Notes: generated from the sequence alone by a model not told the origin. A stretch of DNA of 64,000 nucleotides from an uncultured Acidobacteriota bacterium (GCA_951812665.1 CATOST010000010.1:1-64000), one strand, 5' to 3'. Shown: positions 51,587 through 59,607, counted from the first letter of the stretch. A program made the numbers and translations.

Positions 51587-52438
51587 CTACAAAAAGCGGT
51601 ATCCGTGGACTACGGAGACGACGATGGAGAGGACGGTGAGGACGATGCAGACGGCAGCGGCGACCAAGTGATTCAGCCGCTCGGGTTGCATGGGGTCCAG
51701 CCAGCGAGCCAACAGGTAGCCCCCCAGAAATCCACCCGCATGAGCCCAGTTGTCGACTGCCGGGAAGATGAACCCGAAGATCCCCAGGATAATGGCGTAC
51801 CCTCGGGCCTGCTGGCTGACGTGACTGCCGATGCCGCGGCGGCCGGAGTAGACCAGAGCTCCCAGGAGACCGAATATGGGTGCGGAGGCGCCAACGGAGA
51901 ACATGGCTCCCTTGAGTGGTCCGGGCAGGAAGGGAAGATACATGCCGGTCAGAGTGCTCAAGCCGAAGCCGGTGACGGTCGCTACGGTGTAGATGAGGAC
52001 CATGCGGCCGGCTCCGTAGATCTCGGCGGTGACCGGCGCCAACTGGCGAACCCACATCAGGTTGAACCCGATGTGGAGCAGTCCGCCGTGGAGCCAACCG
52101 GCGCTGAGCAGGGTCCACCATCGATCGTACCGGAAGACGGGAACGGCGCCGCTGGCTCCGAACAGGAACAGGCCGGTCTGGCTGGGAGACAACAGGGAGA
52201 ACATTCCTCCCCTCCCGGTTTCCGAGGAGCCCACGATCAGGGTGGCGATGTACAAGAAGATGCAGCCCACCATCACCAGGCGGAGAAAACCCAGATCGTC
52301 GCCCAGGATCCGCACCAGGGGAGTGTATCCCCAGAGACCCGGGTTCTTGCTGCCGCACTCGTAGCACTCGGCGTCGTTGACTCCCACCAGCCGGCCGCAG
52401 GAGCGGCACACCACCGAGCCGGTCCTCTGTCGTCTCAT
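51587..52438 (-). CDS. Rhomboid-family intramembrane protease with zinc ribbon
   Basis: 283 residues from ATG 52438. An N-terminal zinc ribbon, CRSCG then CYECG (residues 10-30), precedes the rhomboid domain: WWTLLSAGWLHGGLLHIGFN (helix 2), catalytic Ser in FSVGASAPIFGLLGAL and His in AVDNWAHAGGFLGGYLLA. Six or seven transmembrane helices. It probably cleaves membrane proteins within the inner membrane. The ribbon could bind a partner. A GGAAAGAGGAAAGG tract lies just after the stop. Confidence 0.88.
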   Translation of the reverse strand: MRRQRTGSVVCRSCGRLVGVNDAECYECGSKNPGLWGYTPLVRILGDDLGFLRLVMVGCIFLYIATLIVGSSETGRGGMFSLLSPSQTGLFLFGASGAVPVFRYDRWWTLLSAGWLHGGLLHIGFNLMWVRQLAPVTAEIYGAGRMVLIYTVATVTGFGLSTLTGMYLPFLPGPLKGAMFSVGASAPIFGLLGALVYSGRRGIGSHVSQQARGYAIILGIFGFIFPAVDNWAHAGGFLGGYLLARWLDPMQPERLNHLVAAAVCIVLTVLSIVVSVVHGYRFL

Positions 52439-52525
52439 CACCGTCTTCTTTCCTCTCCGGACCTCAGCGGGAGGTTCCGTGCCTAGTGTACCAGCAAGAG
52501 GGCACCCACCAAGGGATGTATAAGA

Positions 52526-52546
52526 GGGCACCCACAAGGGGTGCCC
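52526..52546 (+). repeat. ACAAG-loop hairpin repeat, copy 3
   Basis: 8-bp stem GGGCACCC / GGGTGCCC with loop ACAAG, followed by CTACA; the next base starts the stop codon of the FAD oxidoreductase gene (52547). A degenerate copy (GGGCACCCACCAAGGGATG) lies just upstream at 52500. Confidence 0.75.
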
Positions 52547-53611
52547 CTACAGGAATCGGTCCGGATCGAAGGAATCGGAATGCGCACGGTTCAGGAATTT
52601 TCCGGCGGCGCGGCGGCCAACCTCCCAGCTCACTCCCATTCCGTGGCCGCCCAGGGCGGCGACCCAGAAGAAATTCTCCAGCGTAGGGTCCCAGCCGATG
52701 ACGAAGGAGGTGTCGGTGGCCTTGGTTCGAAAGCAGGACCAGACTCGTTCCTGAACGGCGTCCCTGAGCTGGGGCAGCTTGGACCAGCAGAGCTGGGCCA
52801 GCTCCTCGGTCATGTCCGCGTCCACGGTGGGTTCCAGGCTCTCGGTCACGCCCTCGTCACAGACGCTGATGAGGAGTCCGTCGGATTCGGGTCTGAAATA
52901 AAAATTGTCCACCAGATTCCAGACGATGGGCCAATCGGCTCCCACCCGCGGAACTCGTCCCAGAACAAAGAGATGGCGCTTCAACGGAAGCATGGGGACC
53001 GAGGAGGCGCCGGCGAGGCGGCTGACGCGGGGAGCCCAGGCGCCGGCGGCGTTGACCAGGCGGTGGGCCATGATTTCGCCCTGTGTGGTATCGAGTCGGA
53101 ACGGACCCGTTCCCCGGCAGCCGCGCAGGCGGCAGTCGAAGAGGAAGGAGACACCCCGTTCCCGGCTTCCGGTGAGATAGAGCTGAAGCAGAGCGGAAAT
53201 GTCCATGATGCCGTCCGCCGGTGTCCAGAGTGCGGCGCCGAATTCGTGGCAGTCCAGCAACGGGACTCTCCGGCGGGCTTCCCGCGGACTCAAGAGATAC
53301 GATTCGATCCGGGCCGGTTCCCGCATGGCCTCCAACCGGTCCGCCGATGCCAGAAGTAACGATCCGACCTGACGAAAGCCCAGTTCCGGCTGGTACCGGT
53401 CGTAGGCCCGGCGACTGGCGGCGGCGGCCCGCCGGATGTCCTCCCGCTCCTCGTGCTGCCGCACCATGGCGGCATTCCGGCCCGAGGCGTGGAATCCGGG
53501 CACCGATTCCTGATCGATCACCAGGATCGAGCCCGCGAACGACCGGCTCAGGTGAAACGCGGTGGAGGCGCCGGCAAAACCCGCACCCACGATGAGGACG
53601 TCGACCTTCAT
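52547..53611 (-). CDS. FAD-dependent amino-acid/glycine oxidase-like protein
   Basis: 354 residues from ATG 53611. N-terminal dinucleotide-binding motif VDVLIVGAGFAGASTAFHLS (G-x-G-x-x-G), then ASGRNAAMVRQHEER, a DAO-family region that positions the flavin. LVNAAGAWAPRVSRLAG and the closing GHGMGVSWEVGRRAA are the other FAD contacts. DadA/SoxB/glycine-oxidase family: oxidative deamination of an amino acid or sarcosine-like amine; which one is not decidable. Abuts hairpin copy 3 at its stop. Confidence 0.85.
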   Translation of the reverse strand: MKVDVLIVGAGFAGASTAFHLSRSFAGSILVIDQESVPGFHASGRNAAMVRQHEEREDIRRAAAASRRAYDRYQPELGFRQVGSLLLASADRLEAMREPARIESYLLSPREARRRVPLLDCHEFGAALWTPADGIMDISALLQLYLTGSRERGVSFLFDCRLRGCRGTGPFRLDTTQGEIMAHRLVNAAGAWAPRVSRLAGASSVPMLPLKRHLFVLGRVPRVGADWPIVWNLVDNFYFRPESDGLLISVCDEGVTESLEPTVDADMTEELAQLCWSKLPQLRDAVQERVWSCFRTKATDTSFVIGWDPTLENFFWVAALGGHGMGVSWEVGRRAAGKFLNRAHSDSFDPDRFL

Positions 53612-53660
53612 CCAGGAAACCGTATCGGTTCCGGTGGGACGAATTCAACAGGAAAGGAGC

Positions 53661-53880
53661 GGCGACTTTCTTGTCGCCGAGGAGCGGCGGCTTTCTTGCC
53701 GCCGATTAGGGGGGCAGGGGGGACGGAGTCCCCACTCTACACATTCCGGCCACGGAATTGCATAGCAGTACAGAAGAGCAGGCGACAAGAAAGTCGCCTG
53801 TCCCAATGGGCGGCAAGAAAGCCGCCCCTCCAGTGGGCGGCAAGAAAGTCGCCCCACTGGGGGACAAGAAACTCCCCTCC
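53661..53880. repeat. AAGAAA-loop hairpin array D (two opposed sets)
   Basis: Two units in reverse orientation (53661, 53686; loop TTTCTT) plus the shared leader read in reverse (53704-53745), then four forward units (53781, 53809, 53836, about 53860). Stems: GGCGAC/GTCGCC, GGCGGC/GCCGCC in both sets; one G-T wobble at 53836; the last is GGGGA/TCCCC. The array fills most of the 336 bp between the FAD oxidase and cysH, ending 11 bp before the cysH promoter. Confidence 0.85.
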
Positions 53881-53891
53881 CAATTTCTTTC

Positions 53892-53921
53892 TTGACAACT
53901 CCGATCGGAATACTTGATAAT
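53892..53921 (+). promoter_or_regulatory. cysH promoter with palindromic operator
   Basis: TTGACA (53892-53897), 18-bp spacer, GATAAT (53916-53921): close to consensus sigma-70. The perfect palindrome TCCGATCGGA (53900-53909) lies in the spacer, where a bound repressor would block polymerase. Predicted leader is only about 20 nt, ending in GGAAG before ATG 53948. Confidence 0.7.
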
Positions 53922-53947
53922 GCGCCGCGTCGTCGGAAGACACGGTC

Positions 53948-54676
53948 ATGGAGACACAGATTCAACCCAATGTCGCGCCCTTGCCGGCTCCGGCTGAAAT
54001 GATGTCAGCCGAGAAACTGGTGGCTTGGGCGTTGGATCGATGGCATCCCCGGATCGCCGTCTGCACCAGTTTTCAGGCCGAGGGAATGGTGATCCTGGAT
54101 CTGTGCTGGCGCTATCGCAAGGACGTCCGGGTCATGACCATCGACACGGGACGGCTCCCGGCCGAAACCTACGAAATGATGGACCGCATCCGGGACCACT
54201 ACGGGATCCGGCCGGAGGTCTTCTTCCCTCATGCCGAGAGCGTGGAGACCATGGTGCAGGAATCCGGCGTGAACCTCTTTTACCGATCCCGGGAAGAACG
54301 GAAGCGCTGTTGCCACGTCCGAAAGGTGGAGCCGCTGGCACGGATGCTTCAACCTCTCGATGCCTGGATGGTCGGCTTGAGGAGAGGTCAGTCTTCGAAC
54401 CGCGCGGGCGTCTGCAAGCTGGAGACCGACTGGCGGCACGGCTCCAAGATCAAGCTGAGTCCGCTGGCGGATTGGACCCACGACCAAGTGTGGAGCTATA
54501 TTCGGCGGAACCGGGTTCCGCATCATCCCTTGTACGACCAGGGTTTCGGAAGCATCGGCTGTGCGCCCTGCACACGGGCTCTGCGACCCGGCGAGCACTC
54601 ACGCGCCGGACGTTGGTGGTGGGAACAGGGAAGCGCCCGGGAATGCGGGATCCACTGCCTTCGGAAAGCCGACTGA
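53948..54676 (+). CDS. cysH: Adenylylsulfate (APS/PAPS) reductase, iron-sulfur type
   Basis: 242 residues. PAPS-reductase fold with CTSFQAEGMVILDL and TIDTGRLPAETY. The four cysteines that bind the [4Fe-4S] cluster are present as KRCCHVRK and GCAPCTRA, which marks APS-type reductases; the catalytic Cys is in ECGIHC at the C-terminus. It reduces activated sulfate to sulfite with thioredoxin. The Sat-CysC gene follows by 28 bp, giving a minimal assimilatory unit; no sulfite reductase is nearby. Confidence 0.93.
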   Translation: METQIQPNVAPLPAPAEMMSAEKLVAWALDRWHPRIAVCTSFQAEGMVILDLCWRYRKDVRVMTIDTGRLPAETYEMMDRIRDHYGIRPEVFFPHAESVETMVQESGVNLFYRSREERKRCCHVRKVEPLARMLQPLDAWMVGLRRGQSSNRAGVCKLETDWRHGSKIKLSPLADWTHDQVWSYIRRNRVPHHPLYDQGFGSIGCAPCTRALRPGEHSRAGRWWWEQGSARECGIHCLRKAD

Positions 54677-54704
54677 TCGCTGACCCTCCGTTCGGGAACC
54701 CGTA

Positions 54705-56465
54705 ATGAGCACCATGCCGCCCTCCGAGGCGCCGGCGCACGACTCCAACCCGAAGCACAGACTGATCTCTCCCTGGGGGGATCGGCTCGTGGATCTTCTG
54801 GCCAGTCCCGAGGAGTCCGAAGAACTCAGGGCTCGGGCTTCCTATCTCCCTTCCCTTCAGTTGTCCCGGCGGACTGCGCTGGACCTGGAGCTCATGGCGT
54901 CCGGGGCCTTCTCCCCTCTGACCCGCTTCATGAGCCGAGCCGACCACGAGCGGGTGGTGGGGGAGATGCGGCTGGAGGCGGGCGCCCTCTTTCCCGTCCC
55001 CGTCGTACTTCCCGTTGCCGCCTCACCGGAGTTTCGGCTGGATACCGAGATCGCGCTCCGGGACTCCAGGAACGACTTGCTGGCGATCATGACGGTGGAG
55101 GAGATCTACGATTGGGATGTCCGGGCGACGGCAAAGGGAGTGCTCGGCACCCTGGACATGCGGCATCCTCTGGTCGCCGAAATGCATGGCTGGGGCGAAG
55201 TCAACCTGTCAGGACGGCTCAAGGTGCTGCCTCCTCCCCGCCGGCCCGACTTTGCCGAGTTGCGACTGACCCCGAGTCAGACGCGTGCCCGCCTGTTGGA
55301 GATGAATTTTTCCGACGTGGTCGCCTTTCAGACCCGGAATCCGCTGCATCGGGCTCATGAGGAACTGACTCGCCGGGCCATGGACGAGACCGGTGGGGCC
55401 TTGCTGCTGCATCCCGTCGTGGGCATGACCCGTCCGGGCGACGTGGACCAATACACGCGGGTCCGCACCTACAAGGTCCTGGCCCGCAACTACTACGATT
55501 CCCGGCGGGTACTTCTGAGTCTTCTCCCCTTGGCCATGCGGATGGCCGGTCCCCGGGAGGCGCTCTGGCACGCCCTGATTCGAAGAAACTACGGAGCCAA
55601 CGCCCTGATCGTCGGCCGGGACCACGCCAGTCCGGGAACCGGTCGGGGAGGCCTTCCTTTTTACGAGCCTTACGAGGCACAGGAACTGGTGCGGCGTTTC
55701 AGCGGTGAGACGGGAGTGAGGATGATTCCCTTCCGGCAACTGGTCTATCTGCCGGAAGAGGACCGGTACGAAGAGGTCGGCCGCGGGCACCCCGCGACTC
55801 GGACCGCGTCCATCTCGGGATCCCAGGTGCGGGACGACTATCTGCGCAAAGGAAGGGACCTGCCCCACTGGTTCACTCGGCCCGAGGTGGCGGACATTCT
55901 GGCGGAAGCCTACCCGCCGCGCCACCGCCAGGGAGTCTGTATCTGGCTCACCGGATTCAGCGGGTCCGGGAAGTCGACGACGGCCCAGGTCCTCACGGTT
56001 CTGCTCCAGGAACAGGGCAGGAGGGTCACGGTTCTGGACGGCGACGTGGTCCGGACCCATCTCTCCAAAGGGCTGGGCTTCAGCAAGGAGGACCGGGACA
56101 CCAACATTCTCCGTATCGGCTTCGTGGCGGCCCAGATCGTCCGGCATGGAGGCACGGTGATCTGCGCCGCGGTGAGTCCGTACCGGGAGACCCGAAATCA
56201 GGTCCGGTCCATGGTGGGAAGCGGCCATTTCGTGGAAGTGTTCGTGGACACTCCCCTCGAGGTCTGCGAGGAGCGGGACACCAAGGGCATGTACGCCAAG
56301 GCCCGGCGCGGAGAAATTCGCGGGTTCACCGGAGTCGACGACCCCTACGAATCTCCCAGGGACCCTGAAATCATCCTGGACACGGTGCGGCATTCTCCCC
56401 AGGAAAACGCTGAGGGAATAGTGGACCACCTGTTGCGGCGGGGCTTCGTCCGGCCGGCGGAGTGA
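54705..56465 (+). CDS. Bifunctional sulfate adenylyltransferase / APS kinase
   Basis: 586 residues. The N-terminal 395 residues are monomeric-type ATP sulfurylase with QTRNPLHRAHEELTRRAM, GRDHASPGTGRG and RTASISGSQVRDDYL. The C-terminal domain (about 400-586) is APS kinase: Walker A GFSGSGKST, DGDVVRTHLSKGLGFSKEDR, KGMYAKARRGEIRGFTGVDD. ATP sulfurylase makes APS; the kinase makes PAPS. Since CysH has the APS-type cluster motif, the kinase may supply sulfotransferases or be needed for PAPS use. Shares the cysH promoter. Confidence 0.93.
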   Translation: MSTMPPSEAPAHDSNPKHRLISPWGDRLVDLLASPEESEELRARASYLPSLQLSRRTALDLELMASGAFSPLTRFMSRADHERVVGEMRLEAGALFPVPVVLPVAASPEFRLDTEIALRDSRNDLLAIMTVEEIYDWDVRATAKGVLGTLDMRHPLVAEMHGWGEVNLSGRLKVLPPPRRPDFAELRLTPSQTRARLLEMNFSDVVAFQTRNPLHRAHEELTRRAMDETGGALLLHPVVGMTRPGDVDQYTRVRTYKVLARNYYDSRRVLLSLLPLAMRMAGPREALWHALIRRNYGANALIVGRDHASPGTGRGGLPFYEPYEAQELVRRFSGETGVRMIPFRQLVYLPEEDRYEEVGRGHPATRTASISGSQVRDDYLRKGRDLPHWFTRPEVADILAEAYPPRHRQGVCIWLTGFSGSGKSTTAQVLTVLLQEQGRRVTVLDGDVVRTHLSKGLGFSKEDRDTNILRIGFVAAQIVRHGGTVICAAVSPYRETRNQVRSMVGSGHFVEVFVDTPLEVCEERDTKGMYAKARRGEIRGFTGVDDPYESPRDPEIILDTVRHSPQENAEGIVDHLLRRGFVRPAE

Positions 56466-56646
56466 GATCGCGCCAAGAATCGTCGCGGCATGACCCCGAG
56501 AAGTCTATACTTGCCGATGTCGAGGCGAGCGACGACTTCGCCGGTGAGTTGCTGCATGCTCCGGGCGCTCCCGACCGGCACGAGCCGACCTCCGACTACA
56601 CCGCCATCCGGTTCAACCCGCAGCCGTAGCTGCAACGTGCGGAGGC

Positions 56647-56964
56647 TTGACCATGAGGTTGGACGATCGAGAATATGACACCTACGCACCCGTCCGGATC
56701 AGTTGGTTCAACGACAGGATCGAGATTCAAAGTCCCGGCGGTCCATTCGGGATCGTGGCACCTGTCAATTTCGGCCGGGCTGGGGTCACGGATTACCGAA
56801 ATCCGAATCTGGCGGACGCCATGAAGGTCCTTGGTTTCTTGCAGCGTTTCGGTGTCGGTATCGCCATCGCTCAAAGAGCGCTTCGCGATGAAGGGCACGC
56901 CGACCCGGAATTTCTGGTCGATGACAGGTTCGTGACGGCGATCATCCGGGGCAAGCAGAATTGA
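56647..56964 (+). pseudogene. C-terminal fragment of an AlbA/RecG-like ATP-binding protein
   Basis: About 103 residues resembling the end of Schlafen-AlbA-type transcriptional regulators with a HATPase domain: REYDTYAPVRISWFNDRIEI followed by QSPGGPFG and RNPNLADAMKVLGFLQRFGV. The normal DNA-binding domain and ATP-binding start are missing. Upstream bases 56466-56646 hold only a weak short frame (GTG 56462, about 55 codons). It looks like a remnant in a decayed island. Confidence 0.6.
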
Positions 56965-56979
56965 CTGCTCCGGTTCTGA

Positions 56980-57057
56980 ATGAGCGCCGTTTTGGACGCG
57001 GCCCGTGACTTCAGACAACTGGCCCGACGTATCGCCAAGAGGGCGGGACTCAAAACT
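56980..57057 (+). pseudogene. Fragment with ParA-like C-terminal motif, copy 1
   Basis: MSAVLDAARDFRQLARRIAK and onward. The first 17 residues repeat at 57835-57885; base differences fall mostly at third codon positions, so both copies derive from a selected protein sequence. The start lies directly after a stop codon and the upstream part of the protein is absent. The motif resembles the end of ParA-like ATPases, by memory only. Confidence 0.45.
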
Positions 57058-57139
57058 CCGAGAGCTGAATTGGAGACTCGCTGCATGGAACTCGTCGAGA
57101 TGAAGGCGGGTGGGGAGTGTAACGCGATTCGGCCGTCGC

Positions 57140-57472
57140 CTACGAAAGCGCCAGGAACGCTGCCGCCGCGTCTGTCCCGAAGGCGCGAATCTCGGTCCGG
57201 CTGGATCGCAGCAACGCTTTGATGTCGGCCGTGGTGCAGTTGCCTCGCCGAATCCAGATGACCTTCGGAGGCGGACCCCGCAGGAAGCTCACCTGGTGGA
57301 AGTCCGAGTCCTTCGAGACAATGGTGAGACCGTGGTCCCTGGCGTAACCCCAGATCACGGCGTCGTTCGCTCGGGCCAGGCCGACGTCTCGAACGTGGAC
57401 GGACCCCGGATACATATCCGATAGGCCAGCCACGAGACGCGGAGAGACGTTCTGGTCGAAGAAGAGCTTCAC
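57140..57472 (-). CDS. DUF5615 PIN-like toxin component
   Basis: 110 residues from ATG 57472. PIN-like Mut7-C/DUF5615 features: FFDQNVSPRLVAGL (Asp near the N-terminus), DAVIWGYARDHGLTIVSKDSDF with the central acidic residues, and VIWIRRGNC. Predicted ribonuclease. It overlaps the DUF433 gene by 4 bp (ATGA), the usual order and coupling of this toxin-antitoxin-like pair. Confidence 0.85.
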   Translation of the reverse strand: MKLFFDQNVSPRLVAGLSDMYPGSVHVRDVGLARANDAVIWGYARDHGLTIVSKDSDFHQVSFLRGPPPKVIWIRRGNCTTADIKALLRSSRTEIRAFGTDAAAAFLALS

Positions 57473-57687
57473 CGGGGCGGTATCGAAACGAGCCTGCGCT
57501 CACGCTCCGCTGCAAACGTCAGTGCTGCCCAGATGTCTTCGCGCTCCAAGTCCGGGAAATCCGCCAGGATTTCCGCTTCTGTCATCCCGGAGGCCAAGTA
57601 CTCGAGGATATCGTACACCGTGATCCGGAGTCCGCGAATGCACGGCTTCCCCCCCCGCTTGTCCGGTTCCAGGGTGATGCGATCCAT
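57469..57687 (-). CDS. DUF433 antitoxin component
   Basis: 72 residues from ATG 57687. DUF433 signature: GGKPCIRGLRITVYDILEYL and MTEAEILADFPDLEREDIWA, a winged-helix-like DNA-binding fold. Usually the antitoxin and autorepressor of a DUF5615 toxin. Confidence 0.88.
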   Translation of the reverse strand: MDRITLEPDKRGGKPCIRGLRITVYDILEYLASGMTEAEILADFPDLEREDIWAALTFAAERERRLVSIPPR

Positions 57688-57732
57688 GCTTCAAAATACT
57701 CTCAGCCCGGACCAAGGGTCAAATCTCCGTGT

Positions 57733-57894
57733 CTGGCCACCGTCAAGCACTACCGCAGCCTGGTGCCGATGGCGCAGGAACACCGCAAACCGATCTTTCA
57801 GCTATCCGTGTCCGGCGGCGCCATCGGCGGACATATGAGCGCCGTTTTGGATGCCGCCCGTGATTTCAGGCAACTGGCCCGACGTCTCCCCTAG
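57733..57894 (+). pseudogene. C-terminal fragment of a ParA-like ATPase, copy 2
   Basis: In frame: LATVKHYRSLVPMAQEHRKP, then IFQLSVSGGAIGG, HMSAVLDAARDFRQLARR, ending at TAG 57892-57894. The order (R-S-L-x-P-M-A-Q-E, then G-G-A-I-G-G-H) resembles the end of ParA-like ATPases. Everything upstream is missing, and the dispersed repeat begins one base after the stop. Confidence 0.5.
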
Positions 57895-58262
57895 CAGTCC
57901 GTGGTGAAAGTCCCGCGAGCACCGAGACCGTTCCTGCGCCCGCCGGACAAGGCGCGATTCGGGTGCATACCGGGAGTATGTGAGCCGATAGCAACGCAGT
58001 CCGCCGGGATGCAGGGACGGTCGAATGCCGTGGCGACTTTTGCCAGTCTGTCGAAGTAATTCTCCTTGACGTGGACGTCAGCACGAACGTCGGCCCAGCG
58101 CCAGTGGGCGGGCAGGTCCAGACCCGCAAGAACCCAGGTTTCAAGTTCTTCCCAAGCGTTCTCCGCAAGGAATATGTAGGTGCAACCGAATTCTGCTTCG
58201 ATCTGGTCGAGTCTCCTCCGGCGACCTTCCTCGCCATCGCGATCAATGACGAGGACTCTCAA
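57891..58262 (-). pseudogene. Truncated partner of the AAA ATPase, ended by the dispersed repeat
   Basis: TTG 58262 overlaps the ATPase stop (TTGA). The native part is 58046-58262 (RVLVIDRDGEEGRRRRLDQI, then CTYIFLAENAWEELETWVL and HWRWADVRADVHVKENYFD). The R-V-L-V-I-D-R-D-G stretch resembles a TOPRIM-like or acidic active-site strand, here near the start, suggesting an N-terminal deletion. From DRLAKVATAFDRP onward it is translated dispersed repeat. Such a small acidic protein after an AAA ATPase is a familiar two-gene defence layout. Confidence 0.55.
57895..58045 (-). repeat. Dispersed repeat, long copy
   Basis: 151 bp, inverse of 11693-11782, with an extra 61 bp lying between two CCGCCGG repeats (57940-57946 and 58001-58007). 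One edge (CTAGCAGTCC) touches the end of the ParA-like fragment and the other cuts the ATPase partner gene. No terminal ORF. Confidence 0.8.
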
Positions 58263-59485
58263 GAGTCGTCCTCCGCTTCATCGTAGTCTTCGGTGAAAAA
58301 GAGCGCATCCTCCATCCAACCGGATTCATGGAGCCGGCCCAGGCCTTGATCTTTCCGCAGTTCCCGCGCATTGGGAAGATCGGCAACTCGACGGATGATT
58401 GCATCGGAATTGTGTTCCAAGCGGCACACCACGGATGTGTTTTCAAACGTTACATCGTTGATTGCGGCCAACAGCGTCGGTGCGTGAGTCGTCGTGAGCA
58501 CCTGAATTCCGCCCTTCTCGGCTTGCCGTTCAATCAGATCCACCAACAGATGCAGCCTTACCGGGTGGATACCGTTGTCCAACTCCTCGAAGAAATACAT
58601 CTCCTTCGAGTCTTTACCGAACAGCGCGGCCAGTATCACGAGAAAGCGTAGAGTACCGTCCGAAGCACTATAGGCCGAGACTTTCCTGCCGTTGGCTTCG
58701 CAGAGCATGAGATGAACGCGTCCGCTGGGATCAGGCGGAAACTCGAGGCCCCGCACATCCATCGGCGTGAGTTCCCGCACCCAACTCGCCAGAATCTCCC
58801 CATGCTGTGCGTCGGAACAGATTCCCTCTAACACCGTCGGCAAATTTTCGCCCGAATCGCCTAACACGTTCGCCCCAGGAAACGTGGGCTCGCGCATCCG
58901 GTCCAGCGACGGTTCCAGAAAACGCATGCTTCCGAGGGCATTGATGACCGGTCTAGTGCGATCCCTATACCGAATCCCTACTTGTCGGCTTTCGCAAAGC
59001 TGCGTCAACGCCGGCCGATCCCGCTTGATGTCGATTCGACGACCATTGTCAAGCTCGATGTATATTTCTTCGTATGGGGTTCGAGGCTTCGTATAGACTT
59101 CTTTCTGACCCATGCGGAGGCATTCATATGTAATCCTGAACCCGGTGGTTCGAAACCGTTCGGGACTGACTTCTATGGAATAGGTAGCCTTCTCATTTCC
59201 CAACGTCAGGCCGATCTCAAGTGCGAAAGCAGGTTGGTCGAAGCGGATGATTTCGTTTGCGGCGCCGCGGATCGGTCGCCACTCACCTCGCCCGTCCGCG
59301 CCATATTTTCCGCCGATGATCTCTGCCAGCGTATAACCACGGCCGATACCTTGGAGGAAACGGAACGCGTCCCGGATGTTGCTCTTACCGCTGGCGTTGG
59401 CGCCTACAACCACGGTAAACGGACCGACGCGCAGCGTTTCGTCGGCGAAGTTCTTGAAATCCAAGAGGCGAAGTGACGTGATCAC
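58259..59485 (-). CDS. AAA family ATPase (SMC/RecF-like, AAA_15/21 type)
   Basis: 408 residues from GTG 59485 with GGGAGA upstream. Walker A VVGANASGKSNIRDA (28-35), signature-like SAYSASDGTLRFLVIL, Walker B EMYFFEELDNGIHP and H-loop VLTTTHAPTLLAA. This ABC-type ATPase without transmembrane or coiled-coil arms is found in OLD-, PARIS- and RloA-like defence systems and in other maintenance roles. The partner gene is truncated, so the pair may be inactive. Lies between tRNA-Ala and the gene-fragment island. Confidence 0.85.
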   Translation of the reverse strand: MITSLRLLDFKNFADETLRVGPFTVVVGANASGKSNIRDAFRFLQGIGRGYTLAEIIGGKYGADGRGEWRPIRGAANEIIRFDQPAFALEIGLTLGNEKATYSIEVSPERFRTTGFRITYECLRMGQKEVYTKPRTPYEEIYIELDNGRRIDIKRDRPALTQLCESRQVGIRYRDRTRPVINALGSMRFLEPSLDRMREPTFPGANVLGDSGENLPTVLEGICSDAQHGEILASWVRELTPMDVRGLEFPPDPSGRVHLMLCEANGRKVSAYSASDGTLRFLVILAALFGKDSKEMYFFEELDNGIHPVRLHLLVDLIERQAEKGGIQVLTTTHAPTLLAAINDVTFENTSVVCRLEHNSDAIIRRVADLPNARELRKDQGLGRLHESGWMEDALFFTEDYDEAEDDS

Positions 59486-59531
59486 GCCGGTTCTCCCGAT
59501 GGGACTGCCGGGATGGCGTCAGCATTAGAGT

Positions 59532-59607
59532 TGGTGGAGGTAATCGGACTCGAACCGACGACCCCCTGCTTGCAAAGCAGGTGCTCTTCCAGCTGAGCTA
59601 TACCCCC
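59532..59607 (-). tRNA. tRNA-Ala (TGC)
   Basis: Minus strand: acceptor GGGGGTA (59607-59601) pairs with TACCTCC (59542-59536, one G-T pair); anticodon stem CCTGC/GCAGG with loop TTTGCAA, anticodon TGC; T-arm GGTTCGAGTCC; discriminator A and encoded CCA (59534-59532). Confidence 0.97.

Noticed and set aside
56462-56629. 55-codon frame starting GTG at the Sat-CysC stop
   Set aside because: Apart from the GTGA overlap it has no ribosome site, no recognised pattern and lies in an eroded region.
59532-59607. Integration site duplication at tRNA-Ala
   Set aside because: No second copy of the tRNA 3' end was seen within the adjacent island.
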